From the NCBI RefSeq assembly GCF_004769405.1, contig NZ_RQES01000005.1:496001-560000 (forward strand): DNA of 64,000 nucleotides, given 5' to 3'. The position numbers and the translations under genes are program-made. Below the pieces are notes generated by a model. That model did not search any database. It had not been told where the DNA came from and worked only from the letters and a program-made list of their open reading frames with translations. Source of the stretch: Leptospira selangorensis (GTDB lineage Bacteria; Spirochaetota; Leptospiria; Leptospirales; Leptospiraceae). How positions within the stretch are numbered: position 1 is the first letter of the stretch; each line of letters begins with the position of its first letter. Below are positions 1-9,100 of this stretch, in pieces.

Positions 1-1
1 T

Positions 2-1060
2 CAGTCTTGGTTTTACGGTTGGGAAAATGCGGGGAATCGGGTATTAGAGAGAGCAGATAAGATACAAGATCCGATAAGTAAGGGCCAGGCGTATTTGAGG
101 GCTCATAATTACTTACGCACTGCAGAATTCTTTTTAGATCCTGATGATGAAAAAAGACAGTCCGCCTTCGATAAATCCGTAAAAGTTTTTCACAAGGGTT
201 TGGATAATCTTGGAGTAAAATATGAAAAGATCCAAGTTCCGTACGGTGAACACAAACTAAATGCGATTTACTATCCAGGACCTGCAGGTGCGGATAAAAA
301 ACCTTTGATCGTTTTTGTTGGAGGTTTTGATTCTACTTTAGAAGAATTATATTTTGTTATTGTTCGTGCGGCATATGAGAGAGGATTCAGTGTGCTTACG
401 TACGAGGGGCCTGGCCAAGGTTCCGTTTTAAGAAAACAAAATTTAGGTTTTACTCCTGAATGGGAAAAACCAACGAAAGCCGTGTTAGATACTTTCTTAA
501 CTTCTCATACAAAACATCCTAAAATGATCTTGGTTGGAATGAGTTTAGGGGGATATCTTGCTCCTCGCGCTGCCGCATTTGACAAAAGATTTGATGGGGT
601 GGTAGCCTATGACGTTCTATACAATTTTGGAGAAGTTGCAGAGCGCACAGTTCCTGGGATCATTCTTTGGTTGGAAAAGCAGAATTATAATAATCTAATC
701 GAGTTTCTCGTTAAGATCAAATCTTCCTTTTCTCCTAGTTTTTCCTGGGGAGTGAAAAACGGAAGATGGACCATGAAAACTGCAAATTCGGTTGAGACCT
801 TGAAAGCGTTTCGGACTTACAGTTTGGAGTCCTCTGCAGAAAAGATCACCCAAGAGGTCCTGATCCTTGCGGCGACCGAGGATCATTTTATCCCGCTTAA
901 ACAAGTCGAAGATTTTAAACGTAAATTAACGAATGCAAAAAGTGTTACTTCAGTAATTTATGATCGGGCATCCGGTGGTGCGGAACATTGCCAATTGGGC
1001 GCTCAGGCCTTATGGCAAGCGGACTTTTTTGACTGGATGAAAAGATTCGAAAAGAAATGA
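2..1060 (+). CDS. Alpha/beta hydrolase, 5' end outside the window
   Basis: The reading frame is open from base 2, so the gene begins upstream of the window. The first internal start-like codon, TTG at 95, is preceded in frame by about 31 coherent residues. They include a helix rich in Trp, Ala and Arg of the kind that precedes the core in FrsA-like hydrolases, so 95 is probably not the start. The core shows the nucleophile elbow GMSLGG, with Ser at codon 542-544. An acidic residue lies in ATEDHF, and His lies in GGAEHC near the C-terminus, giving a full Ser-Asp-His triad. A conserved FVGGFDS oxyanion strand comes first. The substrate is unknown. An esterase, or a cofactor-independent decarboxylase-like protein of the FrsA group, is possible. 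The family assignment is secure and the specific function is open. Confidence 0.85.
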   Translation, partial: QSWFYGWENAGNRVLERADKIQDPISKGQAYLRAHNYLRTAEFFLDPDDEKRQSAFDKSVKVFHKGLDNLGVKYEKIQVPYGEHKLNAIYYPGPAGADKKPLIVFVGGFDSTLEELYFVIVRAAYERGFSVLTYEGPGQGSVLRKQNLGFTPEWEKPTKAVLDTFLTSHTKHPKMILVGMSLGGYLAPRAAAFDKRFDGVVAYDVLYNFGEVAERTVPGIILWLEKQNYNNLIEFLVKIKSSFSPSFSWGVKNGRWTMKTANSVETLKAFRTYSLESSAEKITQEVLILAATEDHFIPLKQVEDFKRKLTNAKSVTSVIYDRASGGAEHCQLGAQALWQADFFDWMKRFEKK

Positions 1061-1080
1061 AAAAGTGAATTTCGCTTTTT
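1060..1080 (+). terminator. Rho-independent terminator after the hydrolase gene
   Basis: An 8-bp stem (AAAAAGTG with CGCTTTTT, one G-U pair, loop AATTT) begins at the last base of the stop codon and ends in five T. The position and T-run fit an intrinsic terminator. Confidence 0.6.
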
Positions 1081-1182
1081 AGATGCGACAGGGATCGCAG
1101 CGGAAATCCGGCGATGCACCATTATGGTGCTTCGCTGATTGTAGCGTAGAGCCCGGTCCGAGCGAAGCGAGGAGTCGCCCAA
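1081..1182. repeat. Intergenic palindromic (REP-like) element
   Basis: The 316-bp gap between the hydrolase and the next operon carries no gene that I can support. It holds a GC-rich block unlike the AT-rich flanks. At 1111-1135 there is a hairpin: arms GCGA and GCACCA pair with TGGTGC and TCGC around loop TTA, with one T-T mismatch. It is followed by a segment containing GAGCGAAGCGAGGAGTCGCC. Similar GCGAAGCGAC-type words occur at 40092-40102 and GAAGCGAC at 30263-30270, which suggests a dispersed element family. This is inference from local similarity only. Confidence 0.45.
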
Positions 1183-1376
1183 AATCTAATATTACAATTC
1201 TGAAATCTGTTTTATAGTCCGTTCAAAAACTTAAGTCGTCGATGAATATTTGATCTCGGGCTTCAAGAGCCTGGAACAGGCTCTTATGTCCTATTACTTT
1301 ATCTCCGGAATCTATTCGAATTTCGGAATTTGCTATGCTTTTTTAAGAGCTTATAAAATGATTCTGACCTGGGAAT

Positions 1377-2300
1377 ATGGCCGAAAAAAGAACATCGATC
1401 CCTTCGGATCTCGCACAGGAACTCGTAAAAATCATCCGACTTCTTGCCATGTCCGGCAAAAAGAATTTTAAAAAATATCTATACGATCCGTTTATCTATG
1501 CGGGTTGGGAAAAGGAAAAATCACATTCTGCACTTGCTGCAAGCAAGATGATAGATAAGATCCAAGAGGATTCTAATAATCCTTCTTATCTACATACACT
1601 CCCTCACCAATGCAAACGTTTGATCAATCAGGCAATTATAGAAAGTCTTTCCGCTTTGGGTGATTCTTGTATTTTCTTTTTGGAAAAGATCCAGGAATCG
1701 GGGAGTATAGCTTCTTCTCCGGAAGCTTTGGAATTTGTAGCAGTATTAGAAAAACCTTTAAAAGAGTTCGAAAAAGTAACAAGTAGTAATAACGAAAAAC
1801 TTTTCGAGGATTCCATTAAAAACTTTTCTAAAGAAGAATTAAAATCCGCTTTTGAACCTGTAAAACTGGATGGGACCAGGCAGAAGGTATATTTAGATAC
1901 GGAAGTTCATACTTTGTACCAGCAAATACTATCTGCGGCAAAGGTGAATAATCTGGTTCGTTGCAAAAAACTACTTTCCAGATATATAATTAACTACAGT
2001 GATTCGGAAACTTATAGTGAACAAGAAGTGGAAAATCTTCTGGACGCATTAGGGAAACGTGAAGTAGGTTTTAAGGAAACTTTAAGAGATTCTCTTGCGA
2101 TCGAACTTTACTTCTCCATAACAAAAGGTATATTGGAAGGGAATGCTAAGAAGGCGATCCAAGGTATTCGGAAATATGCTCATATTTTCGAAGGAGATCC
2201 GAATACGAAGTATTATTATGAAATAGACTCCTTAGAAAGAAAATTATACGGAATCATCCAAGCGAAGGATTTAATGAAAGAATTAAGGAAGGGTGTATAA
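1377..2300 (+). CDS. Unknown protein at head of partner-switching operon
   Basis: This 307-residue soluble protein has no family that I recognise. It has no signal peptide or membrane segment. It is rich in Lys, Glu, Leu and Ile and looks almost entirely alpha-helical, like a helical-repeat or four-helix scaffold. The ATG at 1377 has only a weak purine stretch upstream (GGGAAT). The next gene begins at the base after its stop codon, so translation is probably coupled. The three downstream genes are a STAS antagonist, an RsbW-like kinase and an RsbU-like phosphatase. I infer that it is an additional regulator or target of that switch, possibly the output protein, because no sigma factor gene is present here. 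Another possibility is that it is an unrelated helical protein that merely shares the promoter. Confidence 0.75.
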   Translation: MAEKRTSIPSDLAQELVKIIRLLAMSGKKNFKKYLYDPFIYAGWEKEKSHSALAASKMIDKIQEDSNNPSYLHTLPHQCKRLINQAIIESLSALGDSCIFFLEKIQESGSIASSPEALEFVAVLEKPLKEFEKVTSSNNEKLFEDSIKNFSKEELKSAFEPVKLDGTRQKVYLDTEVHTLYQQILSAAKVNNLVRCKKLLSRYIINYSDSETYSEQEVENLLDALGKREVGFKETLRDSLAIELYFSITKGILEGNAKKAIQGIRKYAHIFEGDPNTKYYYEIDSLERKLYGIIQAKDLMKELRKGV

Positions 2301-2642
2301 ATGGCGAACCTCACATTTAACGAAAAAGTGGACGGAAGCAAATTGATCCTCACAGTCGCAGGAGAAATCGATGCTAAAACTGCTCCGGATCTGAAAATTA
2401 AATTGGAAGCAGCGGTAGGGAACGGGATCAAAACGATCATCTGCGATTGTTCGGCTCTTACTTACATCGCATCTGCAGGGATTGGTGTTCTAAACTCCAT
2501 CCAAAAATTCTTGAAAGAAAAATCCGGAGAGATCGTTTTTTGCAGTCTCAAAAAAGAAGTAAAGGATACGATGGAACTGATGTATTTCACCAAAAAGGTG
2601 AGAGTATTTCCCTCTTTAAATGACGCGTTAGGCGGAGTTTAA
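2301..2642 (+). CDS. STAS-domain anti-sigma factor antagonist (RsbV/SpoIIAA-like)
   Basis: This 113-residue protein is one STAS domain, matching the usual family length of about 110. The strand DCSALTYI leads into the phosphorylation loop ASAGIGVL. The likely phosphorylated residue is Ser58. The Asp that usually precedes it is Ala57 here. In the known family the dephosphorylated form binds the RsbW-type kinase and frees its partner. The kinase phosphorylates the Ser and a PP2C phosphatase removes the phosphate. The cognate kinase and phosphatase are the next two genes. The ATG directly follows the previous stop codon. Confidence 0.9.
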   Translation: MANLTFNEKVDGSKLILTVAGEIDAKTAPDLKIKLEAAVGNGIKTIICDCSALTYIASAGIGVLNSIQKFLKEKSGEIVFCSLKKEVKDTMELMYFTKKVRVFPSLNDALGGV

Positions 2643-2650
2643 ATCCTTAC

Positions 2651-3070
2651 ATGGATTTCTCTCCGGAAAAAATCCTATATTACTCCGTCGATCTAGACGA
2701 ACTTTCCAAAATTCGTGGAGAGGTCCGCGAATTTTTGGGGACAGACTGTTCGGATATAGTCAAGGGCAGGATCGTATTCTGCCTAGATGAAGCTATGACT
2801 AACGTAATAGAACATGGATTTACGGAGCCTGACTCTTCTAAAATCGAGTTAAGAATGAAAAAGAATAAAGGAAGCTGGAAGTTCTCCATTCTGGACCAAG
2901 GTGTTCCTTTCGATCCCACCAAAGAAAAAAGCGAAACTTGGAAGGAATTATATGAAAGCGGTGCAGATGGAGGTTTCGGATTACGTTCCATTAAAAAAAT
3001 AATGGTCGTACGTTACCAACGTCTCAAAAATCCCCCGCGTAATAAACTTACTCTGATCCATACGAGATAA
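2651..3070 (+). CDS. RsbW-like anti-sigma serine kinase (GHKL ATPase)
   Basis: This 139-residue protein carries the GHKL ATP-binding fold of anti-sigma factor kinases. The N box is LDEAMTNVIEHG (about residues 45-56, with Glu47 and Asn51). The G1 box is DQGVPFDP (82-89) and the G2 box is GGFGL (107-111). No dimerisation or histidine-phosphotransfer domain is present, so it is not a sensor histidine kinase. It should phosphorylate the STAS protein encoded 8 bp upstream and bind an effector. That effector is not identifiable in the window and could be a sigma factor encoded elsewhere or the unknown protein at 1377. Confidence 0.9.
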   Translation: MDFSPEKILYYSVDLDELSKIRGEVREFLGTDCSDIVKGRIVFCLDEAMTNVIEHGFTEPDSSKIELRMKKNKGSWKFSILDQGVPFDPTKEKSETWKELYESGADGGFGLRSIKKIMVVRYQRLKNPPRNKLTLIHTR

Positions 3071-3074
3071 TAAG

Positions 3075-6053
3075 ATGATTAAAAACAAATTCCTAAGAGC
3101 GGTTCTTCCCGGTATTCGGGCAAAACTTTCTTTTTTCACGGCCGCATTGGTCATCTCCATATTAGGTTTTACTTCTATAATCCATTATTCCCAGCAGACA
3201 AAGGCATTAGAAGAGAAGCTTGAGTCCGAATTAAAGGCTCCATTGGAATACGTGAACTCGGTCGTTTTGGATCTTGAAAACCTGAGTAGAAGTATGATCT
3301 TAATCGAGGAATTCAAGGTTAGGGTAAAAGAGAAAAAAAAGCAGCTCAGTAAGTTCAAAAGGACAGTTGTCCAGAAAGAAGGCGGGCTTTTCGGAGCATT
3401 AAAAGCATTCGGTCAATCCATCGGTCTGAACGTTAAAAGAGGAAATGTTTATAAATCTGTAGATACTTATTTTACAAGATATCTTTCCGAAAAAGAGATC
3501 CAAGAATTCGAATCTAAGGTGCGTAACGAATTAAGAAAAGAGAATGGAGCTCCGATCGACGGCCCGGTTTACGAAAAGATCAGAGCTATAGCGGAAAAAA
3601 CGGCGCTTGCTCGTATCAGCGCGGAAACCTCTAAGACTAGAATAGAAGAAATTACGGAAGAAGTTAAATTTTTAGATACGGAGTTAGCTAAGGCAGATCT
3701 GGATCCAAAGAAGAAAAAAACTTATCTGGCTGATAAGGACAAATTGGAGAAGGAACGAAAGGCTGCAGAAAAAGCGATCCCAGACGGAGAGAAAAAGGCC
3801 GCATCAGGGGAAACTGCATTAACAAAGGCTCTCCAGAATTTTTTCAGAGGATCTTTTAAGGACCGAATTTCCTCTTTGGGACTTCTTCCGGATAAAATTA
3901 GAATTTTAGCATATGATAGTGCCGGGAAAGAGACCTTAGATACGGGTTTACTTTTTTCCCAAAGTTCGGAGACGGGAAAAAAATTACTCTCCCAAGCCGA
4001 TTTTACGGAAAGTCGTAAAAGTCTTTTTGGAGATACGGATGTTTTGGAAGTTATCCAAAACAAATCTGAACCCGAAAGTTACGAAGTAGGCGGAAGGCAA
4101 TACGAAGTAGTTTATCGTCCCGTTTTTAGAAATCCAAGCACCGCGGAAAGATCCAGATCTATGGCAGAAGAGATTGTGGAGAATCCCAAAGATTGGGCAA
4201 AGTATTTGGAAGAAGATCGAAAAATTTCCGCGGAGATTGCGGAAATCTCCCAAAGATTGAAAACCAGAATGTCGGAACTCCGTAAGGACGGAAAGGCCAA
4301 ACCTTCTTCCGATAAGGAATTTAAAAATCTGGCTCTTGCTTATAGGCAGATGCTCAAAAAAAGAGACACTAAGTTAGAGCAACTTCAGCCTTATCAGTCG
4401 GCATTTGAGAAGAACGAGAAAAAATGGAATGATGATCATAAATCTTTAAAGGATAAGATCGCAAGTATATCCAAAGAAATTTTGGAATGGGAGAAGATGC
4501 TAAAATTCCCTCCTAAAGAAGGAGAGAATAAAACTTCTCCGGAAGAGATCCAAGAGAAGATCCGGGTTTTGGAATCTCAGGAAGAGGAATATAAGGATTC
4601 TTTAATTCGTTTGGAATCTACTAAAGGCGACTGGGGGAATTCCTACGAGCATAAAGCAGAGGATGCATTTTTCGGCTTGAGAGAAGCCGCGCTCGAAGAT
4701 TTTACTTTTATTCCTTTCAAAACCGGCCCTGCAGGTATCAGAAGATATTATAAGGATGAAAATGAAAGAAAGTCGGTTCGGATCAAGTGGAGACTTTTGA
4801 GGGAATGGATACTTTCCGGAAATTCTGAAACGGAACTTCCTAAAACTCCGAGGGGAATCGCTTGGGACTCGGGAATTCTGGTCCGAAGCAGAAGTGAGGC
4901 GGAAGAAGTAATGTGGGCCTTGGATTCTACTCCTCTTGTAGCCTCCGGGGAAGAAGAGGGGAAGGGATTGGTTTATGACCTTCTTCGCAAAGACTTATTA
5001 GGGTATAATATTATTCTAATAGATAGGACTGAAGGCGTCCGCCAAATGAAGTCGAACCGAGAGGAGATGATCCGGTATACTGGTATCATAGGAACAATCG
5101 CAATTCTTTTAGCTTATGGTCTGGCTTGGTTTGTAGTTCGCAGGATCAGAGTTATCAGTAAAAATGCCGAAACGATTGGGGAAGGTAATCTGAATGTGGA
5201 ATTCCCTCCTGCAGGTTATGACGAGATAGGTATCTTAAGTGAATCTTTAAACGATATGGTTCACGGATTAAAAGAAAGAGAAGAAATGAAAGGAGAACTT
5301 CTGGCAGCGGAAGAGATCCAGAAACGTCTTCTTCCGGAAAAACTTCCTTCTAGTTTAAATGATTACGTTGAGTTCGGCGCATTTTATAAGGCGATGACCG
5401 GAGTAGGCGGGGACTATTACGATTTTATTGAATTGGGAGGAGGAAAGATCGCGATCTGTATCGGTGATGTTTCCAATCACGGTGTGGGTCCTGCGATTGT
5501 GATGGCACTTTTTAGGGCTCAGATCCAAGCAATTCTTAGAAAAGGAGAAAGAGATCTGAAAAAGATCTTACTCGAGGCGAATGCTTATCAGTATGAGGAT
5601 ACTCCGGATCATATTTTTATCACATTCTTCTTGGCGATCTTCGACTCGAATACTTCCAGATTGGAATATATTTCCGCGGGTCATGTTAAACCTTTATTCT
5701 ACGATGCTTCCGATGGAAAGATAAAAGAACTTCCTGCCGGAGGTTTACCTATCGGTATGGATGAAAATTCTTTCTTTGAAACTACGATAGAAAGAAGGGT
5801 ATTAACCTTGGATTCAGGAGATATTTTCTTCGAATATACGGATGGTTTGGACGAAGCAAGAAGTCCTAACTCGGAAATGTATACTAGGGAAAGGCTTGCA
5901 AAACTTTTGCATGCAAATGGAGAAAAACGTCCGGAAGAATTGATCAAGACAATCGTTACGGATGTGGAAGCCCATACTCAGCAAGATCTAAGTGCAACAG
6001 GGTTTTCTAATCTTTCCGATGATATCGCTATGATTGCGATCCGGAAGAGATAA
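3075..6053 (+). CDS. Membrane RsbU-like PP2C phosphatase with large extracytoplasmic coiled-coil domain
   Basis: This 992-residue protein starts 4 bp after the kinase gene. A transmembrane helix lies at about residues 17-36. Roughly 630 residues follow that are very rich in Lys, Glu and Leu heptads and are predicted to be coiled coil. A second membrane helix lies at about 669-690, then a HAMP linker ending in DEIGILSESLNDMV, then a SpoIIE/PP2C domain (about 765-990). The phosphatase metal ligands are visible: Asp780 in VGGDYYDF and Asp798 in GDVSNHG, with a late NLSDD motif. It should dephosphorylate the STAS protein of this operon in response to a signal sensed outside the inner membrane. 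The sensing domain is unusually long and charged and matches no sensor fold that I know. Confidence 0.9.
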   Translation: MIKNKFLRAVLPGIRAKLSFFTAALVISILGFTSIIHYSQQTKALEEKLESELKAPLEYVNSVVLDLENLSRSMILIEEFKVRVKEKKKQLSKFKRTVVQKEGGLFGALKAFGQSIGLNVKRGNVYKSVDTYFTRYLSEKEIQEFESKVRNELRKENGAPIDGPVYEKIRAIAEKTALARISAETSKTRIEEITEEVKFLDTELAKADLDPKKKKTYLADKDKLEKERKAAEKAIPDGEKKAASGETALTKALQNFFRGSFKDRISSLGLLPDKIRILAYDSAGKETLDTGLLFSQSSETGKKLLSQADFTESRKSLFGDTDVLEVIQNKSEPESYEVGGRQYEVVYRPVFRNPSTAERSRSMAEEIVENPKDWAKYLEEDRKISAEIAEISQRLKTRMSELRKDGKAKPSSDKEFKNLALAYRQMLKKRDTKLEQLQPYQSAFEKNEKKWNDDHKSLKDKIASISKEILEWEKMLKFPPKEGENKTSPEEIQEKIRVLESQEEEYKDSLIRLESTKGDWGNSYEHKAEDAFFGLREAALEDFTFIPFKTGPAGIRRYYKDENERKSVRIKWRLLREWILSGNSETELPKTPRGIAWDSGILVRSRSEAEEVMWALDSTPLVASGEEEGKGLVYDLLRKDLLGYNIILIDRTEGVRQMKSNREEMIRYTGIIGTIAILLAYGLAWFVVRRIRVISKNAETIGEGNLNVEFPPAGYDEIGILSESLNDMVHGLKEREEMKGELLAAEEIQKRLLPEKLPSSLNDYVEFGAFYKAMTGVGGDYYDFIELGGGKIAICIGDVSNHGVGPAIVMALFRAQIQAILRKGERDLKKILLEANAYQYEDTPDHIFITFFLAIFDSNTSRLEYISAGHVKPLFYDASDGKIKELPAGGLPIGMDENSFFETTIERRVLTLDSGDIFFEYTDGLDEARSPNSEMYTRERLAKLLHANGEKRPEELIKTIVTDVEAHTQQDLSATGFSNLSDDIAMIAIRKR

Positions 6054-6104
6054 AAATTTTCGTACGTTTCGTTTTGGAGTGATTTTCTAAGTTTTCAATC
6101 GAAT

Positions 6105-6130
6105 CCGTTTGTAGGAGTTCCTACAAACGG
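6105..6130. terminator. Palindromic bidirectional terminator between convergent genes
   Basis: Two 12-base arms, CCGTTTGTAGGA and TCCTACAAACGG, flank the dinucleotide GT between the stop codons of the convergent phosphatase and carboxylase genes. The flanking T-rich tracts are short. The core GTAGGAGTTCCTAC resembles a palindrome that I recall as frequent in Leptospira genomes, so it may also be a dispersed repeat. Confidence 0.6.
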
Positions 6131-6140
6131 AGTTTTCAGA

Positions 6141-9100
6141 CTAAGGTAAGATTAGATCCTTCCAATCTTCTTCCGAGTTTTTAGGGCAGAGATATACTTC
6201 ACCTTCGGAGTATTTGTTTTTATTTTTTCTCCAATGGGAAAGTTTGAGATCCGCTTCTTCTAACCCTGTTTTTAGAACTTCCCTTAAGTCGGAAACAGAT
6301 CCGAAGGTTCCATCCAAAACTCCGGTATTTTTTGCATCAAAATCCGCTCTCGACTTTTTAGTGAATGATTCGAAAAATTCCTTTTGGATAGATTCAATTT
6401 CTTGAATATTCCCTTCTTTTCTGAGATTGGAAACTTTTGCTCCTTGGAAAAGATCGAACGCGGAATTTCCTCCCATTACCGCAAGAGTTGCTTCTGCTAA
6501 GGAATAATACGCGATTCCCGGTCTTAAAAATCCGCTGAATGCATGTATCTGTCTTCCGCCGTAATTTTGTCTTAATACGATAGAAACTACGGGAATCTCA
6601 GAGAGAACATTTACATCCAAAGATTCTCCACCGATCTGTTGTATCCTTGCTCTTTCTTGTTTGGTGCCTGGAACAAAACCTGGAGCATCAGAAATCATTA
6701 ATAAAGGAATTGAGTGTTTGTTTGCAAACTCGGTGAATACCCTGAATTTTTCTGTGCCCGGTGCGTCGGGGGAACCTCCTCCTTTCGGTTGGTCTGCAAT
6801 GATCGCGACTGTTCTTCCCTGTATCCTTCCAAGTCCTGTGATCAAGCTGGAGCCTGGGTCCCATTCTCCGAATTCTAAGAAAGTATTCTCATCTAAAATT
6901 TTCTGAACAATCTCTTCCTTCATATCGTAGGAAACAGTGATTTCTTTCGGAAGTTTGATCTCAGTTTTACTCACTGTAGAATTTTCAATTTCCCTATGAT
7001 TTAATAAATGGAAGAATTTTTTAATGATCTCGTAAGCTTCCGATTCATTTTTAGAAGTAAATGTCGCCCATCTTTTTTTATTGGAGAATTCTTTATGGAC
7101 GGAAGCCTTACTTTTTTCATTCGGTTCTAAAAGAAGCCATACGTCCGCACTAGAGGTTAGTTCTGAAACTCTAAGTCCTTCCGGATTTTTAACAAAATGT
7201 AAGCAGGCTCCTTTAAAGTTTTGTAATGATTTTTGGAAATCTCTTCTCGGCCTTAAGGAATCATAATCATCCAAATGAGAACTTCTGAACCATTTGCTTC
7301 CATAGACTAAAAGTAAACTTGCGCCCGTTTTCTCCGCAATCCGAACGGATTCTTTTGCTTTGATAATACATGGAAGAGAATGAAATCCATCATTTGTTCT
7401 CGGTCCCATAGAAAGTACAGAAGTTTGACCCAATCGAATGAATCCTGAAACTAAAGATCCCGAACCTGAATAGTTTTCTTTGATCGGTAAGAAAAATCCG
7501 CTTTCAGAATGATGAATGAGTTCGTTTTCATCTAAAACATTCCAATTTTCTGATATAACACTTTGGCTTTTTTCTTTTTGAAGAGGATTACATCCCAACA
7601 AAGAATCCTGTATTCTTCTGATTATCCAAATGAGCTGGATTTTATCATTGGCAACAAAATCGACTGTGCCTGTGGCCTGGCCCATAATTTTAGCACCGCC
7701 GATCTCATAATTGGTAAACTTTTCGCCGGTTACTGATTCTATCACGGAAGATCCGGTTAGAACTCGATAAGACTCGTCTTCATTTAAAAGAACTTGCAAA
7801 GATGCTTGAGAAGATCCGTAAACATCTAACCCAGTAGAAGAGCCTGTCCCGACTGCGACCGTAAAACAAAGACTAGGTCTGTCTTCCGAGTTATATTTTC
7901 TGAATTCTGATCCATATTTTTTTTCGGTTTCAGAACATACTTCTTTTAAGATTGGATCCGAATGTGATTCAATTGCGGCTCTGAATTCGGAGGCTTTCAA
8001 GTTTGCGCCTAAAAGTGAATTCATGAAGAAACCTTCCGCAGCTCTGTTTAAAGAAACCATTCCTTCTTTTATATTAGCTCCCGCTCCATCGTTCCAAATA
8101 TATAGAGGAAGATCCTTTCGATACGCATAGTACGCGGCAGCTATATATTTTCTTCCTTCTAAATCTCCGGTAGCTCCGCCCGCTACTCTAGAATCTTTAA
8201 AAAAGCATAAAGCAGGTTTTCCGCCTACCTTTCCTTCGAATATTTTTGCTCCCGGGATATAGATCTCTTCTTTGCCTGTTTTAGGATTTTTTCTGAGAAG
8301 TCCATCCGTTCCGGGTATTGTGATCTCTTTTGCAGACTCTGTATCAAATACTTCGGAGATCCAACATTCCAAAGGCCATTTTCCTTTTTGAAAAACGGAT
8401 AGGTCTTTTGGATCCGTTCCTATGCAGTAAGGAAATCTTGGATCATTAGGGTGGGCAATATCCATTCTAAGTTTTCCATCTTTAAAGAAGAAGGAAAGTG
8501 TGACTGTCTTTTCGGTATTTTCCGGGAGAAAGTCCATTGTGAACTGGCTGTACAATCCATGTAAAAAGAATCGAAGAACGGATCCTGCCGATTCCATTAT
8601 ATTATTATAATTGAATACTTCTTCCTCATTGGAGCCCGGATCGAATTTTACTTTGAATCCGGAAACAAGTACTTCTAATCTGAAAATATCTAGTTTTTTG
8701 AATATTTGAGCACCTTGTAAGATACATGCTCCTACTTTTGCGGTAGTTTCCAAATCGAATCTTGAAGTTTGTTTTTCCGGTTTTGCACTTAAGGTGGAGA
8801 AGAGTATGTATTGTTTTTCTTTTTCAGTCTCCAGAAAATACAGGAAATGTCCCGAACTGGGAGAGAATAGTCTCTTGATACTTCCTTGGGTTTGCCAATA
8901 TTCCAATTTTTTTCGGATTTGGGAAGTGAGGGATTCATCGAAGTTTTCGGGGATCAATGGTAAATTTTCAGAAAAAGATTTTTTGAATTTTTCCTCTAAA
9001 ATTTCGGATCTATCTTCGGAAACGGAGGACCAAGGAGATTTTAGAAAGCGCATATAGTCGAATACATGTTTTCTGGAGATGGTCGCGTCTCCCCCTTTGA

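Noticed and set aside
1250..1471. 73-codon frame before and across the start of the 1377 gene
   Set aside because: It overlaps the better-supported gene in another frame, has no ribosome site and its C-terminal half is low-quality sequence.
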